A stretch of DNA of 64,000 nt, from NCBI RefSeq assembly GCF_010365285.1, contig NZ_CP048286.1:3271001-3335000 (forward strand). Direction: 5' to 3'. Below the pieces are notes generated by a model. The model worked only from the letters and a program-made list of their open reading frames with translations, was not told the DNA's origin and did not search any database. Positions 26,554 through 38,402 of this stretch are shown here, piece by piece (the stretch's first letter is position 1; every line of letters begins with the position of its first letter). The DNA comes from Paenibacillus rhizovicinus. GTDB taxonomy: Bacteria > Bacillota > Bacilli > Paenibacillales > Paenibacillaceae. A program made the translations under genes and the position numbers.

Positions 26554-27318
26554 TTAAAACCCATTCTCGCGGAAGAAATTCAAGCTCAGCTTCGCGCTCT
26601 CCAGCGACGAATTCTGGAACTGCTCTTGTTCCACGATGAAATACTCGATGCCGACCTGCTCGGCGATTGCGAGCACGCCTTTCAAGTCAACGACGCCGCT
26701 TCCGACTTCCGTATCGCTGCGGCCTACGCCGAAATCTTTAAAATGCGCCAAAGGTACTCGGCCCGCATAACGCGTTACGTAATCAACCGGCTTCTGGCCG
26801 CCCATATGCACCCAACCCAGATCGAATTCGGCAATCAGGTAATCCGCCGAAACTTTCTCGAGCAGCCAGTCGATGACCGGTTTGCCGTCTACTTGCTTGA
26901 ATTCGAAATCGTGGTTGTGGTAACCGTATTTGAGTCCTGCCGCGGTCACTTGCTTGCCTGCGGCTTCCAGGATGCCGGCCAGTTTATTGACGTCGTCCAT
27001 CGTCGGATTTTCCGGCAGCGGCGCCCAAGGCGTTACGATATACTTCAGGCCCAGCTCTTTGGCATACTCGATTTGCTTGTCCAGGTCGGTAGCGATCTTC
27101 TCCGGCTCGCCGAAGTTCAGTCCGACATGCGCCGAAGGCGCTTCCAATTTAAGCTCGTCTAGCAGCGCTTTGAGTTCGTTCGCCGGCGTATTATGATACC
27201 CCGCGAATTCAACTGCCGTGTAACCCATCTCCGCTACTTTGCGAATCGTGCCCAGAAAATCCTTCTCCGTTTGATCACGAAGCGTGTACAATTGCAAGCT
27301 AACTACCGGTTTTGCCAC
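26554..27318 (-). CDS. sugar phosphate isomerase/epimerase-family TIM barrel
   Basis: About 254 residues of the xylose-isomerase-like/AP endonuclease 2 fold (VSLQLYTLRDQTEKDFLGTI; GYTAVEFAGYHNTPANEL). Likely metal ligands are visible: His in YGYHNHDFEFK, Glu in LIAEFDLGWVH, His in PLAHFKDFG, and Glu in YFIVEQEQF. I favour the GTG at 27318 (GAGGTGG six bases upstream); another GTG at 27327 adds three residues. It probably acts on a sugar or inositol derivative; substrate unknown. Its own terminator separates it from the surroundings. Confidence 0.85.
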   Translation of the reverse strand: MAKPVVSLQLYTLRDQTEKDFLGTIRKVAEMGYTAVEFAGYHNTPANELKALLDELKLEAPSAHVGLNFGEPEKIATDLDKQIEYAKELGLKYIVTPWAPLPENPTMDDVNKLAGILEAAGKQVTAAGLKYGYHNHDFEFKQVDGKPVIDWLLEKVSADYLIAEFDLGWVHMGGQKPVDYVTRYAGRVPLAHFKDFGVGRSDTEVGSGVVDLKGVLAIAEQVGIEYFIVEQEQFQNSSLESAKLSLNFFRENGF

Positions 27319-27531
27319 AATATCCACCTCGAATAATGAGTATAGTCTGCCATGACATAATAAAAAGAGGAGAGCTGCAGGTCCTTGCGCCCCGCTTCTC
27401 TCCCCTAATTATAGCTGTCCCCCAAGGCGAAACTACCGTACCTTGTGGGACATTCTTTTGCATTTTTGGCTTTCGCCCTCAGCTGCACCTGCAACCAAAG
27501 CTTATGCTCCCGATGTAGTTTTGCTAGGGGA

Positions 27532-27549
27532 TGCCGGAATGATCCGGCA
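27532..27549. other. stem-loop after eno
   Basis: TGCCGGA/TCCGGCA hairpin with a four-base loop, 20 bp after the eno stop. There is no U-tract, so it may be an mRNA 3'-end stabiliser rather than a terminator. The remainder of 27319-27568 shows nothing clear. Confidence 0.4.
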
Positions 27550-27568
27550 ATCCAATCCCGCAAACCTT

Positions 27569-28876
<1,308 letters not shown>

Positions 28877-28964
28877 TTAAAATTTATCGTTTTGTTTGCG
28901 GCCGGACGCGCCGATCGCGGCACAGTCCGACCGGACTTAATCGTTATCGATTGTACTGTATCTC

Positions 28965-30497
28965 TTAAGCTTGAACAAGCGACTTGCCGGTCATTTCTTC
29001 CGGCTGGCTCAGACCTGCAAAATGCAGGATCGTCGGAGCGATGTCCGCCAGAATGCCGCCTTCGCGCAGCGCGCCGACTTTCTTCGTCACGATGAACGGA
29101 ACCGGATTCGTCGTGTGGGCCGTGAATGGACGGCCGCTCTCGTCGATTACCATATCCGCGTTGCCGTGGTCCGCCGTAATCAGGCAAACGCCGCCTTTGG
29201 CAAGCACCGCTTCTACGACTTGTCCGAGGCAAGCATCCGTTGCTTCGACTGCCTTGATGGTTGGCTCCAGCATGCCGGAGTGGCCGACCATGTCGGGGTT
29301 GGCGAAGTTCAGGATAATCACGTCTTGACGGTCGGCTTCGATTTCTTTCACCGCTGCCGCCGCAACGTCATACGCGCTCATTTCCGGCTTCAGGTCGTAA
29401 GTCGCTACCTTCGGCGATGGAATGAGAATGCGCGTTTCGCCCGGAAGCTCGTGATCGCGTCCGCCGCTGAAGAAGAACGTCACGTGCGGATACTTCTCGG
29501 TTTCGGCAATGCGAAGCTGGCGTTTGTTGTTCTGCACGAGAACCTCGCCCAATGTGTTGTCCAGGTTCTTCGGTGAATACGCAACATACCCGCCTACCGT
29601 TTCACTGAACAGCGTCAGGCAGACGAAATACAGGTTCTGCGGCGCTTTCGGCCCGCGGTCGAAACCGCGGAAATCCTCGTTCGTGAATACTTGCGACAGC
29701 TGGATCGCGCGATCGGGACGGAAGTTGAAGAACACGACCGCATCTTCCGATTCTACGACGCCTACCGGACTGCCGTCTTCTTTTACGATAACCGTCGGCA
29801 TGACGAACTCGTCGAATACCGATTTCTCGTACGATTCCGTTACCGCTTTGATCGGATCCGTATATTTCGGGCCGTCGCCATACACCATCGCGCGGTACGA
29901 TTTCTCGGTGCGCTCCCAGCGTTTGTCGCGATCCATTGCAAAATAGCGGCCTTGCACGGTCGCAATGCGGCCAACGCCGATTTCTTGAATCTTCGCCGTC
30001 AGCTGCTCCAGGTAGCCCTTCGCGCTGTCAGGGGAGACGTCGCGGCCGTCGAGGAATGCATGGATGTACACGTCGTCCAGCTCTTCCTTCTTCGCCAGTT
30101 CCAGCAGCGCGAACAAATGCGCGATGTGGCTGTGAACGCCGCCGTCAGACAGCAGCCCGTACAGGTGAAGCTTCTTGCCGTTTGTTTTCGCATGGCGAAC
30201 CGCGCCAAGCAAAGTCTCGTTGTCGAAAAACTCGCCGTCGCGGATGGACTTGCTGATGCGGGTCAAATCCTGGTATACGATTCGTCCTGCGCCGATGTTC
30301 AGGTGCCCAACCTCAGAGTTTCCCATTTGGCCTTCCGGCAAACCTACCGCTTCGCCGCTCGCCGTGAGCGTCGTGTGCGGGTAGGTCGCCCAATAACGGT
30401 CGTAGTTCGGCTTATTCGCTTGCGCGACCGCGTTGCCCGTCACGTCATTGCGAAGGCCGAAGCCGTCCAAGATAATCAGCGCTACCGGTGCCGTCAT
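28965..30497 (-). CDS. gpmI: 2,3-bisphosphoglycerate-independent phosphoglycerate mutase
   Basis: 510-residue Mn2+-dependent mutase interconverting 3- and 2-phosphoglycerate. The alkaline-phosphatase-like fold is clear: the N-terminal [10 protein letters not shown] metal site, the nucleophile Ser in [28 protein letters not shown], and the C-terminal metal ligands in [12 protein letters not shown] and ADHGNADMV. The ATG directly follows the tpiA stop (TAAATG) and uses GAGGGGG inside tpiA, so the two are translationally coupled. Activity of this enzyme is pH- and Mn-sensitive in sporulating Bacillus. Confidence 0.98.
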   Translation of the reverse strand: MTAPVALIILDGFGLRNDVTGNAVAQANKPNYDRYWATYPHTTLTASGEAVGLPEGQMGNSEVGHLNIGAGRIVYQDLTRISKSIRDGEFFDNETLLGAVRHAKTNGKKLHLYGLLSDGGVHSHIAHLFALLELAKKEELDDVYIHAFLDGRDVSPDSAKGYLEQLTAKIQEIGVGRIATVQGRYFAMDRDKRWERTEKSYRAMVYGDGPKYTDPIKAVTESYEKSVFDEFVMPTVIVKEDGSPVGVVESEDAVVFFNFRPDRAIQLSQVFTNEDFRGFDRGPKAPQNLYFVCLTLFSETVGGYVAYSPKNLDNTLGEVLVQNNKRQLRIAETEKYPHVTFFFSGGRDHELPGETRILIPSPKVATYDLKPEMSAYDVAAAAVKEIEADRQDVIILNFANPDMVGHSGMLEPTIKAVEATDACLGQVVEAVLAKGGVCLITADHGNADMVIDESGRPFTAHTTNPVPFIVTKKVGALREGGILADIAPTILHFAGLSQPEEMTGKSLVQA

Positions 30498-31286
<789 letters not shown>

Positions 31287-31301
31287 TTATTTGATTCTTG
31301 C

Positions 31302-32483
31302 TTATTTATCGTTCAATGCAACGACGCCCGGAAGCGCTTTGCCTTCCATGAATTCCAGCGATGCGCCGCCGCCCGTGGAGATGTGATCCATTTTGTCGGC
31401 CAGGTGGAACTTCTCGGCTGCCGCAGCGGAGTCGCCGCCGCCGATAACCGTGTAGCCCGCAGTTTCGGCACAAGCTTGTGCTACAGCGCGCGTACCGTGG
31501 GAGAACGGCTCGATTTCGAATACGCCCATCGGTCCGTTCCAAACGACCAGTTTGGATTCTTTAATGACGTTCGCATAGAGTTCACGCGTTTTCGGTCCGA
31601 TGTCAATGCCTTCCCAGTCAGCAGGGATGCCGTCGACATCAACGATTTGCGTGTTCGCTTTCGCGCTGAACTCGTCCGTAATGACGATATCGACCGGCAG
31701 CAGGAATTGCTTGCCAAGCGACTTCGCTTTCTCGATGAACTCAAGCGCCAGGTCCAGCTTGGAGTTGTCGCACAGCGATTGGCCGATTTCATGGCCTTGC
31801 GCTTTGAAGAACGTGTAGGACAGGCCGCCGCCGATGATGATGTTGTCGGCGATCTCGATCATTTTGTTGATGACGTCGATTTTGTCCTTCACTTTGGAAC
31901 CGCCAACGATCGCCGTAAACGGACGCTCAGGTTTAAGCAGCGCTTTTCCCAGTACGTCGAGCTCTTTCTCCATCAACAGACCCGATACGGCCGGCAGGTA
32001 GTGAGCGATGCCTTCCGTCGATGCGTGCGCACGGTGAGCGGCGCCGAATGCGTCGTTAACGAACAGGTCGGCCAGCTCGGCAAAAGCTTTCGCCAATTCC
32101 GGATCGTTCTTCTCTTCGCCCGCGTAGAAACGAACGTTTTCAAGCAACAGCACGTCGCCGGCGTTCAGCTCGGCCACTTTCGCTTGAACCGCTTCTCCGA
32201 CCGCTTCGTCGGTTTTAACGACAGGCTTGCCCAGCAGCTCGGACAGACGCTCGCCGGCTTTCGTCAAACGCAATTCTTCCACGACTTGACCGTTAGGACG
32301 ACCCAGGTGGCTCGCCAAAATCACTTTCGCGCCGTTCTCGATCAGATAATTGATGGTAGGCAGCGTTTCGCGGATACGTTTGTCGTCCGTAATCGCTCCG
32401 TTTTCCATCGGCACATTAAAATCCACACGAACAAATACACGTTTGCCTGCCACTTCTACGTCGCGCACACTTTTCTTGTTCAT
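31302..32483 (-). CDS. pgk: phosphoglycerate kinase
   Basis: 393 residues. It forms ATP from 1,3-bisphosphoglycerate and ADP. The sequence has the [11 protein letters not shown] start, the substrate His/Arg in [21 protein letters not shown], the hinge [12 protein letters not shown], and the nucleotide site [21 protein letters not shown] ribosome binding site precedes the ATG. It is separated from gap by about 470 bp of repeat-rich sequence (see 32585-32935). Confidence 0.98.
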   Translation of the reverse strand: MNKKSVRDVEVAGKRVFVRVDFNVPMENGAITDDKRIRETLPTINYLIENGAKVILASHLGRPNGQVVEELRLTKAGERLSELLGKPVVKTDEAVGEAVQAKVAELNAGDVLLLENVRFYAGEEKNDPELAKAFAELADLFVNDAFGAAHRAHASTEGIAHYLPAVSGLLMEKELDVLGKALLKPERPFTAIVGGSKVKDKIDVINKMIEIADNIIIGGGLSYTFFKAQGHEIGQSLCDNSKLDLALEFIEKAKSLGKQFLLPVDIVITDEFSAKANTQIVDVDGIPADWEGIDIGPKTRELYANVIKESKLVVWNGPMGVFEIEPFSHGTRAVAQACAETAGYTVIGGGDSAAAAEKFHLADKMDHISTGGGASLEFMEGKALPGVVALNDK

Positions 32484-32584
32484 TAGCAGAAATCCTCCCG
32501 AGTACCCAAGCCGCCATAAGGCGGAAAAAAGGTCAAAGTATATTTTAAATTCTCCAAGCTATCCATTCCGCAAGCGCGGATCTA

Positions 32585-32935
32585 TATCTATGTGTAGTGA
32601 TGCCGCAGGCATCATGCTCGTATCATTGTGGTGCCGCAGGCATCATGCCCTGCCGGGTTCCAGCAGGGAACCGCCATACGCCCTTCCAAGCATCAGCGAA
32701 GCGCCGATGCGGCCTCTCAGCCTCTCGAACGGCCCAGAAGTCTCTTGACCTGCCAGTTGCACAGGAGCGCCAAAATGGAAGCTTACGCCCCCGCGGAGCC
32801 CCGCAGGGCGGAGCAACAAGGGCGTATGGCGGGTCCCCGTAAACCACCGCGAAGGAGCTACCAAGGCAGCTCCTTCGCCAAACATCGGGTGTCCAGAGGG
32901 GGACCCTCGGAATCCCCCTTTGCAAGGGGGACTTA
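32585..32935. repeat. repeat-rich structured intergenic region, gap-pgk
   Basis: The 468-bp gap inside the glycolytic operon holds several elements. There are two direct copies of TGCCGCAGGCATCATG (32601 and 32632); a long inverted repeat with 19 of 20 matches (32666-32685 and 32818-32837); a perfect 11-bp hairpin GCGAAGGAGCT/AGCTCCTTCGC (32849-32878); and CCCCCTT/AAGGGGG (32914-32930). There is no gene. It may be a palindromic miniature element or an RNA that affects gap versus pgk transcript levels. Confidence 0.7.
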
Positions 32936-32951
32936 GGGGGATGGTCTCCTC

Positions 32952-33968
<1,017 letters not shown>

Positions 33969-34083
33969 CTAGGCATAATTTCATTTATTTCAAGACGTAG
34001 ATCGCGGACAGCCGGCGGGCCGCCTTCGACTCGTCATGATAACAATTCTGTTCTTACTGTTCTAAGTGTTCGTAGTCTCGCAA

Positions 34084-35121
34084 TCAATCCGGGTTATTAT
34101 CAATGATCGCCGCGATTTCAAGCGCAGCAGACTCATCCGTTACCAGTACGTCATCATGACCGAAACGCATGACGGCGGCAATGGCTTCGCCTTTGCTCCT
34201 TCCGCCCGCGATCGCGATGACGACCTCGGTATCCATAATGTCTTCCAGCCGCAAGCCTGCGGTGAGCATCTTATGGACAACGGCTCCGTTCCGGTCGAAA
34301 TAATACCCGAACGACTCGGCTAGCGCCCCTTCGGCTTCCATGGCATTCACGACGGAATCGTCCACGCGTCTGCGCCGGGCCATTACCATAGCGTCCCCGA
34401 TGCCATGAATGACGATGCGGGCTTTGCGAATCACTTCGACGATTTCGCGCACGTTCGGCTCCTGCATCAGGGAGGTATAAGCTTCTTCACCTAAATGATC
34501 AGGCACATGAAGCATCCGGTATTGCGCACCCGTCCGTTTCGCCATAGTGGAGGCAATCGTGTTGGCCTGGTAATCCAAGCTTTCTCCTAATCCCCCTCGA
34601 GCCGGAACGAACCAGTTCCCTCTGAGCGGGGTCTGAGATGTCAGTTGGTTCGCCACTTGGGCAAGCGTCGTTCCGCCTGTGACGGCGACGACATCGTTGT
34701 TGCCCATGGCCTTCCGAAGCACGGAGCAGCCGGCTTTGCCAAGCTCGCGCCTTGTGACAGGCGATTCATCCGAATCTCCCGGTACGATGACCACTTGCTG
34801 CAAGCCGAAATGCCTGCGGATTTTCTCTTCCAGCTCGGATAAGCCGAACATGGCTTTGTAGAACGGCTCCATCTCTTCGAGCAAGCGTCTTCCCGCTTCA
34901 CTGATTCGCATGCCCGCGGCATCGATGATCAGCAGCTCCTGCGCCTTCAGGAAATCCGTTTCCGCTCGGAGTACGCGCTCCGTCATCTCCAGCGATGCGG
35001 CAAGAGAACGGCGGCCGATCATATCCGAGAGCATGACCTGGCGGAGGATTAGATACCTTTTGCGCATGACGACAAGCAAATCCGGCAGAAGCTGTTGTTG
35101 CATGGCGATAAGAGCGTGCAT
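34084..35121 (-). CDS. cggR: central glycolytic genes regulator CggR
   Basis: 345-residue SorC/DeoR-family repressor that in Bacillus responds to fructose-1,6-bisphosphate. The N-terminal helix-turn-helix (YLILRQVMLSDMIGRRSLAASL, 22 residues of which the recognition part is GRRSLAASL) is followed by a phosphosugar-binding domain (VVAVTGGTTLAQVANQL; VPARGGLGESLDYQANTIA; IHGIGDAMVMARRR). It heads the glycolytic operon, and its operator and promoter lie at 35184-35253, so it is autoregulated. Confidence 0.95.
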   Translation of the reverse strand: MHALIAMQQQLLPDLLVVMRKRYLILRQVMLSDMIGRRSLAASLEMTERVLRAETDFLKAQELLIIDAAGMRISEAGRRLLEEMEPFYKAMFGLSELEEKIRRHFGLQQVVIVPGDSDESPVTRRELGKAGCSVLRKAMGNNDVVAVTGGTTLAQVANQLTSQTPLRGNWFVPARGGLGESLDYQANTIASTMAKRTGAQYRMLHVPDHLGEEAYTSLMQEPNVREIVEVIRKARIVIHGIGDAMVMARRRRVDDSVVNAMEAEGALAESFGYYFDRNGAVVHKMLTAGLRLEDIMDTEVVIAIAGGRSKGEAIAAVMRFGHDDVLVTDESAALEIAAIIDNNPD

Positions 35122-35183
35122 TATTCAACATCCACTCCTGTTGCAGAAGAGCTGGGTCAATTCGTTGGGACGAAAACGCTAGG

Positions 35184-35219
35184 GACGTAAATCGTCCCGC
35201 CTGATCGTTTTAAGTCCCA
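35184..35219 (-). promoter_or_regulatory. CggR operator
   Basis: On the minus strand: TGGGAC-N6-CGAT-N4-CGGGAC-N6-CGTC. This matches the known direct-repeat operator CGGGAC-N6-TGTC-N4-CGGGAC-N6-TGTC in spacing exactly and in most positions. It begins five bases after the -10 box, which fits transcription blocking by bound CggR. Confidence 0.85.
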
Positions 35220-35224
35220 CCACT

Positions 35225-35253
35225 ATTGTAACCCATTCGATGGAAGGGAGCAA
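35225..35253 (-). promoter_or_regulatory. promoter of the cggR-glycolytic operon
   Basis: Minus-strand TTGCTC (35253-35248) and TACAAT (35230-35225) are separated by exactly 17 bp and lie directly upstream of the CggR operator. Confidence 0.75.
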
Positions 35254-35318
35254 GGTCGGTTTGCTGAATGAAACCGATTACCGACACGATTTACACAAAA
35301 TTATTTCTCAACCCATGC

Positions 35319-35347
35319 TTGCTTTTCTAATCGTTATCCTCTATAAT
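35319..35347 (+). promoter_or_regulatory. promoter of tRNA-Arg
   Basis: TTGCTT (35319-35324) and TATAAT (35342-35347) are separated by 17 bp and lie 18 bp upstream of the tRNA. Confidence 0.75.
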
Positions 35348-35365
35348 CATATTTGCTGTCACAAT

Positions 35366-35440
35366 GCGCCCGTGGTCCAATGGATATGACGTAGGCCTCC
35401 GGAGCCTGAGATCGAGGTTCAATTCCTCGCGGGCGCGCCA
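35366..35440 (+). tRNA. tRNA-Arg (CCG)
   Basis: Complete cloverleaf with acceptor GCGCCCG/CGGGCGC, anticodon loop CTCCGGA (anticodon CCG), T-arm GAGGTTCAATTCCTC and encoded CCA. In Bacillus a tRNA-Arg is also next to clpP. Confidence 0.95.
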
Positions 35441-35475
35441 TTAACTTCTATGCATGCTTCAACTACATACAGAGC

Positions 35476-35508
35476 AAGGGTCTTCCGATTATCGGGAGGC
35501 CCTTTTTT
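35476..35508 (+). terminator. terminator of tRNA-Arg
   Basis: AAGGGTCTTCCG / CGGGAGGCCCTT stem followed by TTTTTT, 36 bp after the tRNA. Confidence 0.85.
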
Positions 35509-35659
35509 CATGCCTCTCTGCTCCCGCCACCTCAACAAGCATCTCCAAATCCGACCCAACGTAACCTTCCGGCCGCACAGGTTTATCGAGCTTCCTCTGC
35601 CAGCATGACCGCATTGTATCGCCCATGAGATTCAGGTACTGCGGGCCTTTGCCTGATAA

Positions 35660-35676
35660 TTTGACCTTCTTTGACT
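35660..35676 (+). promoter_or_regulatory. CtsR operator of clpP
   Basis: The reverse complement reads AGTCAAA-GAA-GGTCAAA, a full match to the CtsR heptad consensus (A/G)GTCAAA-NAN-(A/G)GTCAAA. It overlaps the -35 box of the clpP promoter, so CtsR binding would block it until heat or other protein stress. Confidence 0.9.
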
Positions 35677-35699
35677 TTTGTTTATTTTTCCGCTATGAT
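35671..35699 (+). promoter_or_regulatory. sigma-A promoter of clpP
   Basis: TTGACT (35671-35676) and TATGAT (35694-35699) with a 17-bp spacer, about 55 bp before the clpP start. Confidence 0.8.
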
Positions 35700-35754
35700 G
35701 GGTTTACACGTTTCACCATCATAACAACCATTACCTTTTTAGGAGGGAATTAAA

Positions 35755-36345
35755 ATGGAATCGATGAATTTCGTACCAATGGTTATCGAGCAGAGCAATC
35801 GCGGAGAGCGTGCTTACGACATTTACTCCCGTTTGCTGAAGGATCGCATTGTATTCCTTGGCACGCCCGTCAACGACATGGTCGCCAACTCCATTATCGC
35901 GCAGCTGTTGTTCCTTGCGGCCGACGATCCCGACAAAGATATCTCACTCTACATTAACAGTCCTGGCGGTTCGGTCTCGGCAGGTCTCGCTATATTCGAT
36001 ACGATGAATTTCATCAAGCCCGAAGTCTCGACGATCTGCGTCGGTATGGCCGCTTCCATGGGGGCTTTCCTTCTGGCCGCAGGCGCCAAAGGCAAACGTT
36101 ATGCCCTGCCTAACAGCGAGGTAATGATCCATCAGCCGCTCGGCGGCGCGCAAGGCCAAGCCAGCGACATCGAAATTCGCGCGAAGCACATTCTCAAAAC
36201 GCGCGATACGCTGAATCGCATTCTTGTAGAGCGCACCGGCCAATCGCTTGAGAAAATCGAGCGCGACACCGACCGCGACTACTTCATGTCCGCAGCGGAA
36301 GCCGCAGCCTACGGTCTCGTCGACAAAGTCATCGAGAAGCTGTAA
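35755..36345 (+). CDS. clpP: ATP-dependent Clp protease proteolytic subunit
   Basis: 196-residue serine protease that forms tetradecamers working with ClpC or ClpX. The catalytic triad is visible: Ser in [15 protein letters not shown], His in [12 protein letters not shown], and Asp in [25 protein letters not shown] forms the strand next to the active site. AGGAGGGAAT precedes the ATG. It should be induced by heat through CtsR (box at 35660-35676). Confidence 0.98.
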   Translation: MESMNFVPMVIEQSNRGERAYDIYSRLLKDRIVFLGTPVNDMVANSIIAQLLFLAADDPDKDISLYINSPGGSVSAGLAIFDTMNFIKPEVSTICVGMAASMGAFLLAAGAKGKRYALPNSEVMIHQPLGGAQGQASDIEIRAKHILKTRDTLNRILVERTGQSLEKIERDTDRDYFMSAAEAAAYGLVDKVIEKL

Positions 36346-36365
36346 GAACGGTTCTACTCGCAAGC

Positions 36366-36407
36366 AAAGAGCGTTAATCCTTCCTGGATTAACGCTCTTT
36401 TATTTTT
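36366..36407 (+). terminator. terminator of clpP
   Basis: AAAGAGCGTTAATCC and GGATTAACGCTCTTT form a perfect 15-bp stem followed by a T-rich tract. Confidence 0.9.
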
Positions 36408-36601
36408 GTCGGCGGAACCGGAGTTTCAATTAACATACATTCGACGTTTTGTCAACTATCATTCAACCCGCCGAATGCTTAGGGACGCTACTCTCGAACC
36501 ATGTTAATATGTACTAAATGATTCCATATCCACCTCGAGTTAGGTTCTCGTATTTGTAAATATATGTTGTTTTGAAATCTATAAAACGGAGTTGCACACG
36601 C

Positions 36602-36919
36602 ATGAAACTTACGAATCCATTCGCAAGCGTGCGAAATTTCATTCGATCCAACCACACAAGCACTTCCTATACACCTTATGCGCCTGCGTTCGAATCGAAT
36701 CTCCAACACGCTTCCACGCATGAACCCGATACCCACAACTTGTTTTTGCCGATGCAGGACAGGTCGTTGTTGCTGCGTCCGCTCAGCGATACTCACTTGA
36801 TGGAAGTTTATCAAGAAGCGAAGGCCATGCAGCTGTCCGAAGAATTTATCGCCTTGATCGAACATGCCATCGAGCAGCGCGGATTGAGCATCGACGATGA
36901 ACGCCAATCACTAGCCTAG
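36602..36919 (+). CDS. Sda-domain protein (sporulation kinase inhibitor-like)
   Basis: 105 residues from the ATG at 36602 (CGGAG upstream). The last 45 residues (RPLSDTHLMEVYQEAKAMQL, then SEEFIALIEHAIEQRGL) match the helical hairpin of Sda, which binds sporulation histidine kinases and blocks phosphorelay entry when DNA replication is disturbed. Classical Sda is about 46-52 residues; here a Ser/Thr/His-rich extension of about 60 residues precedes it. An internal ATG at 36755 could give a normal-length form but lacks a ribosome binding site. Confidence 0.65.
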   Translation: MKLTNPFASVRNFIRSNHTSTSYTPYAPAFESNLQHASTHEPDTHNLFLPMQDRSLLLRPLSDTHLMEVYQEAKAMQLSEEFIALIEHAIEQRGLSIDDERQSLA

Positions 36920-36962
36920 ACCGACTCAGACGCCATCATAAGCATTACGCATAATCAGAGAT

Positions 36963-36997
36963 AGACCGCGCCGTTCGCAAACGGCGCGGTCTATTCT
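36963..36997. terminator. bidirectional terminator after the Sda-domain gene
   Basis: ATAGACCGCGCCGTT and AACGGCGCGGTCTAT make a 15-bp stem followed by TCTTTC. The T-tract is modest. Confidence 0.7.
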
Positions 36998-37033
36998 TTC
37001 TCTGGCGCTCTTCACCATACAGTGCTCTGTAAG

Positions 37034-37075
37034 AAAAGGCAGACCCATCTCCTGACCGGAGACTGGTCTGCCTTT
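37034..37075 (-). terminator. terminator of the SIMPL gene
   Basis: AAAGGCAGACC and GGTCTGCCTTT form an 11-bp stem with a 20-nt loop; TTTT follows on the minus strand, close to the 37081 stop. Confidence 0.7.
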
Positions 37076-37080
37076 ATTAA

Positions 37081-37854
37081 TTACTGCATTTCATAGACGA
37101 CTGTAATATCGGTCGAGATGGTGATTTCTCCGGCTTGGATGGCTGTGCTTGCCGGGGCAGCTGCGTCACTCGCCGCTGCGGACATTTCGTTCTTGTTGTA
37201 GAAAATCGGTCCGCTGTTTGCGTCGTTTTGCGTGATAGCCGTCACTTCTTTGACTTGTTTGCCCGCTGCTTTGGCCAGCGTATCTGCTTTCGCTTTGGCA
37301 TTCGCCATCGCTTTATCCAGCGCCTGCAGCTCGTATTGATCCTGTTTCTCTGTATCGAACTGTACGCCGTCTACGCGATTGGCACCCGAAGCCGACAAAT
37401 CATCCAGCAGCTTGCCGATGCCATCCAGGTTGCGGGTCGTGACTTGAATGTTGTGAACGGCCAAGTAGCCCTTAATCTTACTCGTGCCGTCCTTGCTGTT
37501 GTATTCATATTCCGGCTGCACGGAGAAGCCCGTCGTCTTTACATCCTTCGCCGCCGTTTTGTACGTGTCATACAGCAGCTTCGTGAGTCCCGCGAATTGT
37601 GCCGCATTCTTCGATTGCGCCTCTTTCGCCGTTGCCGCTCTCGCTTCCACCGCTACGTTCAAATACGCCACGTCCGGTGCCGCATCGATTTTGCCGGTAC
37701 CCGCTACCGTAATCGTGCTTTTCTGTGCGACCGAGGGATTGTCTACCGCATAAACCGGCTTGCTGCCATGTCCGCCTGCTCCAAACATTGCGCCTACGCC
37801 TACGGCTAGCGCCAACACGGGTACAAGCGCCCATTTCGGTTTCATCATCATCAT
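37081..37854 (-). CDS. SIMPL (DUF541) domain secreted protein
   Basis: 257 residues. It has a signal peptide (ALVPVLALAVGVGAMFGAGG, then cleavage near VYA), followed by a SIMPL domain: ITVAGTGKIDAAPDVAYLNV, GFSVQPEYEYNSKDG, VHNIQVTTRNLDGIG and the C-terminal ITISTDITVVYEM. The homologues form ring-like oligomers and are linked to oxidative stress or envelope functions, with no defined enzymatic role. It starts at four consecutive ATG codons; the exact first Met is uncertain. Confidence 0.9.
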   Translation of the reverse strand: MMMMKPKWALVPVLALAVGVGAMFGAGGHGSKPVYAVDNPSVAQKSTITVAGTGKIDAAPDVAYLNVAVEARAATAKEAQSKNAAQFAGLTKLLYDTYKTAAKDVKTTGFSVQPEYEYNSKDGTSKIKGYLAVHNIQVTTRNLDGIGKLLDDLSASGANRVDGVQFDTEKQDQYELQALDKAMANAKAKADTLAKAAGKQVKEVTAITQNDANSGPIFYNKNEMSAAASDAAAPASTAIQAGEITISTDITVVYEMQ

Positions 37855-37964
37855 TCATCTCGCCCCTTTTTACCAAGAATAGGTGTTGCTTACCTATTAA
37901 GACGCGCTCTTGTCCGCCAATGTTGCGTAAACGGCCAAGTTTGTTAATTCCCCTGAAAAAACAG

Positions 37965-37987
37965 AAAAAACCCCCCTGCGGGAGTTT
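37965..37987 (-). terminator. terminator of the Crh-like gene
   Basis: AAACTCCCGCAGGGGGGTTTTTT on the minus strand: short stem CTCCC/GGGGG with a GCA loop and a U-tract. Confidence 0.75.
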
Positions 37988-38032
37988 CCTCGTCACCGAA
38001 ACGAACAGCCTGAAACGGCTGCTCGATCACAA

Positions 38033-38302
38033 TTATTGATTCTCGAGCTCTTCTTTGCTGACCAGGTTGACTAAAGCGGTTACAGCTTGGTCGGCATCCG
38101 AACCTTCCGCGCTAATCGTAACCTCAGTACCTGAACTAATTGCAAGGCTCATAATCCCCATAATCGATTTTGCGTTCACTTTTTTATCGTCTTTCTCTAC
38201 GAAGACCTCGGAAGAAAACTTATTCGCTTCCTGAACAAAAAGTGCGGCCGGTCTTGCATGAAGACCCGTCTTCAGTCGAACGACAACCGGATGCCTTGTC
38301 AT
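38033..38302 (-). CDS. crh: Crh/HPr-like protein with His15
   Basis: 89 residues. By position and by sequence (VRLKTGLHARPAALFVQEAN; VNAKSIMGIMSLAISSGTEV) this is the crh gene of the rapZ-yvcK-whiA-crh cluster. Ser46, the HPr-kinase target, is present. Bacillus Crh has Gln at position 15 and so cannot carry phosphate from Enzyme I, whereas here residue 15 is His (LHARPA), as in HPr. It could therefore act in both the PTS and CcpA co-regulation. The start at 38302 has AGGGGGTAAGG upstream. Confidence 0.85.
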   Translation of the reverse strand: MTRHPVVVRLKTGLHARPAALFVQEANKFSSEVFVEKDDKKVNAKSIMGIMSLAISSGTEVTISAEGSDADQAVTALVNLVSKEELENQ

Positions 38303-38402
38303 GGAAACCTTACCCCCTATACGAAATTCATCCCTTACATACATGCAAACGTCATTTTACTCATTATTATACCACTTTTGCGACTTGTACACTAGCCTTT
38401 GC

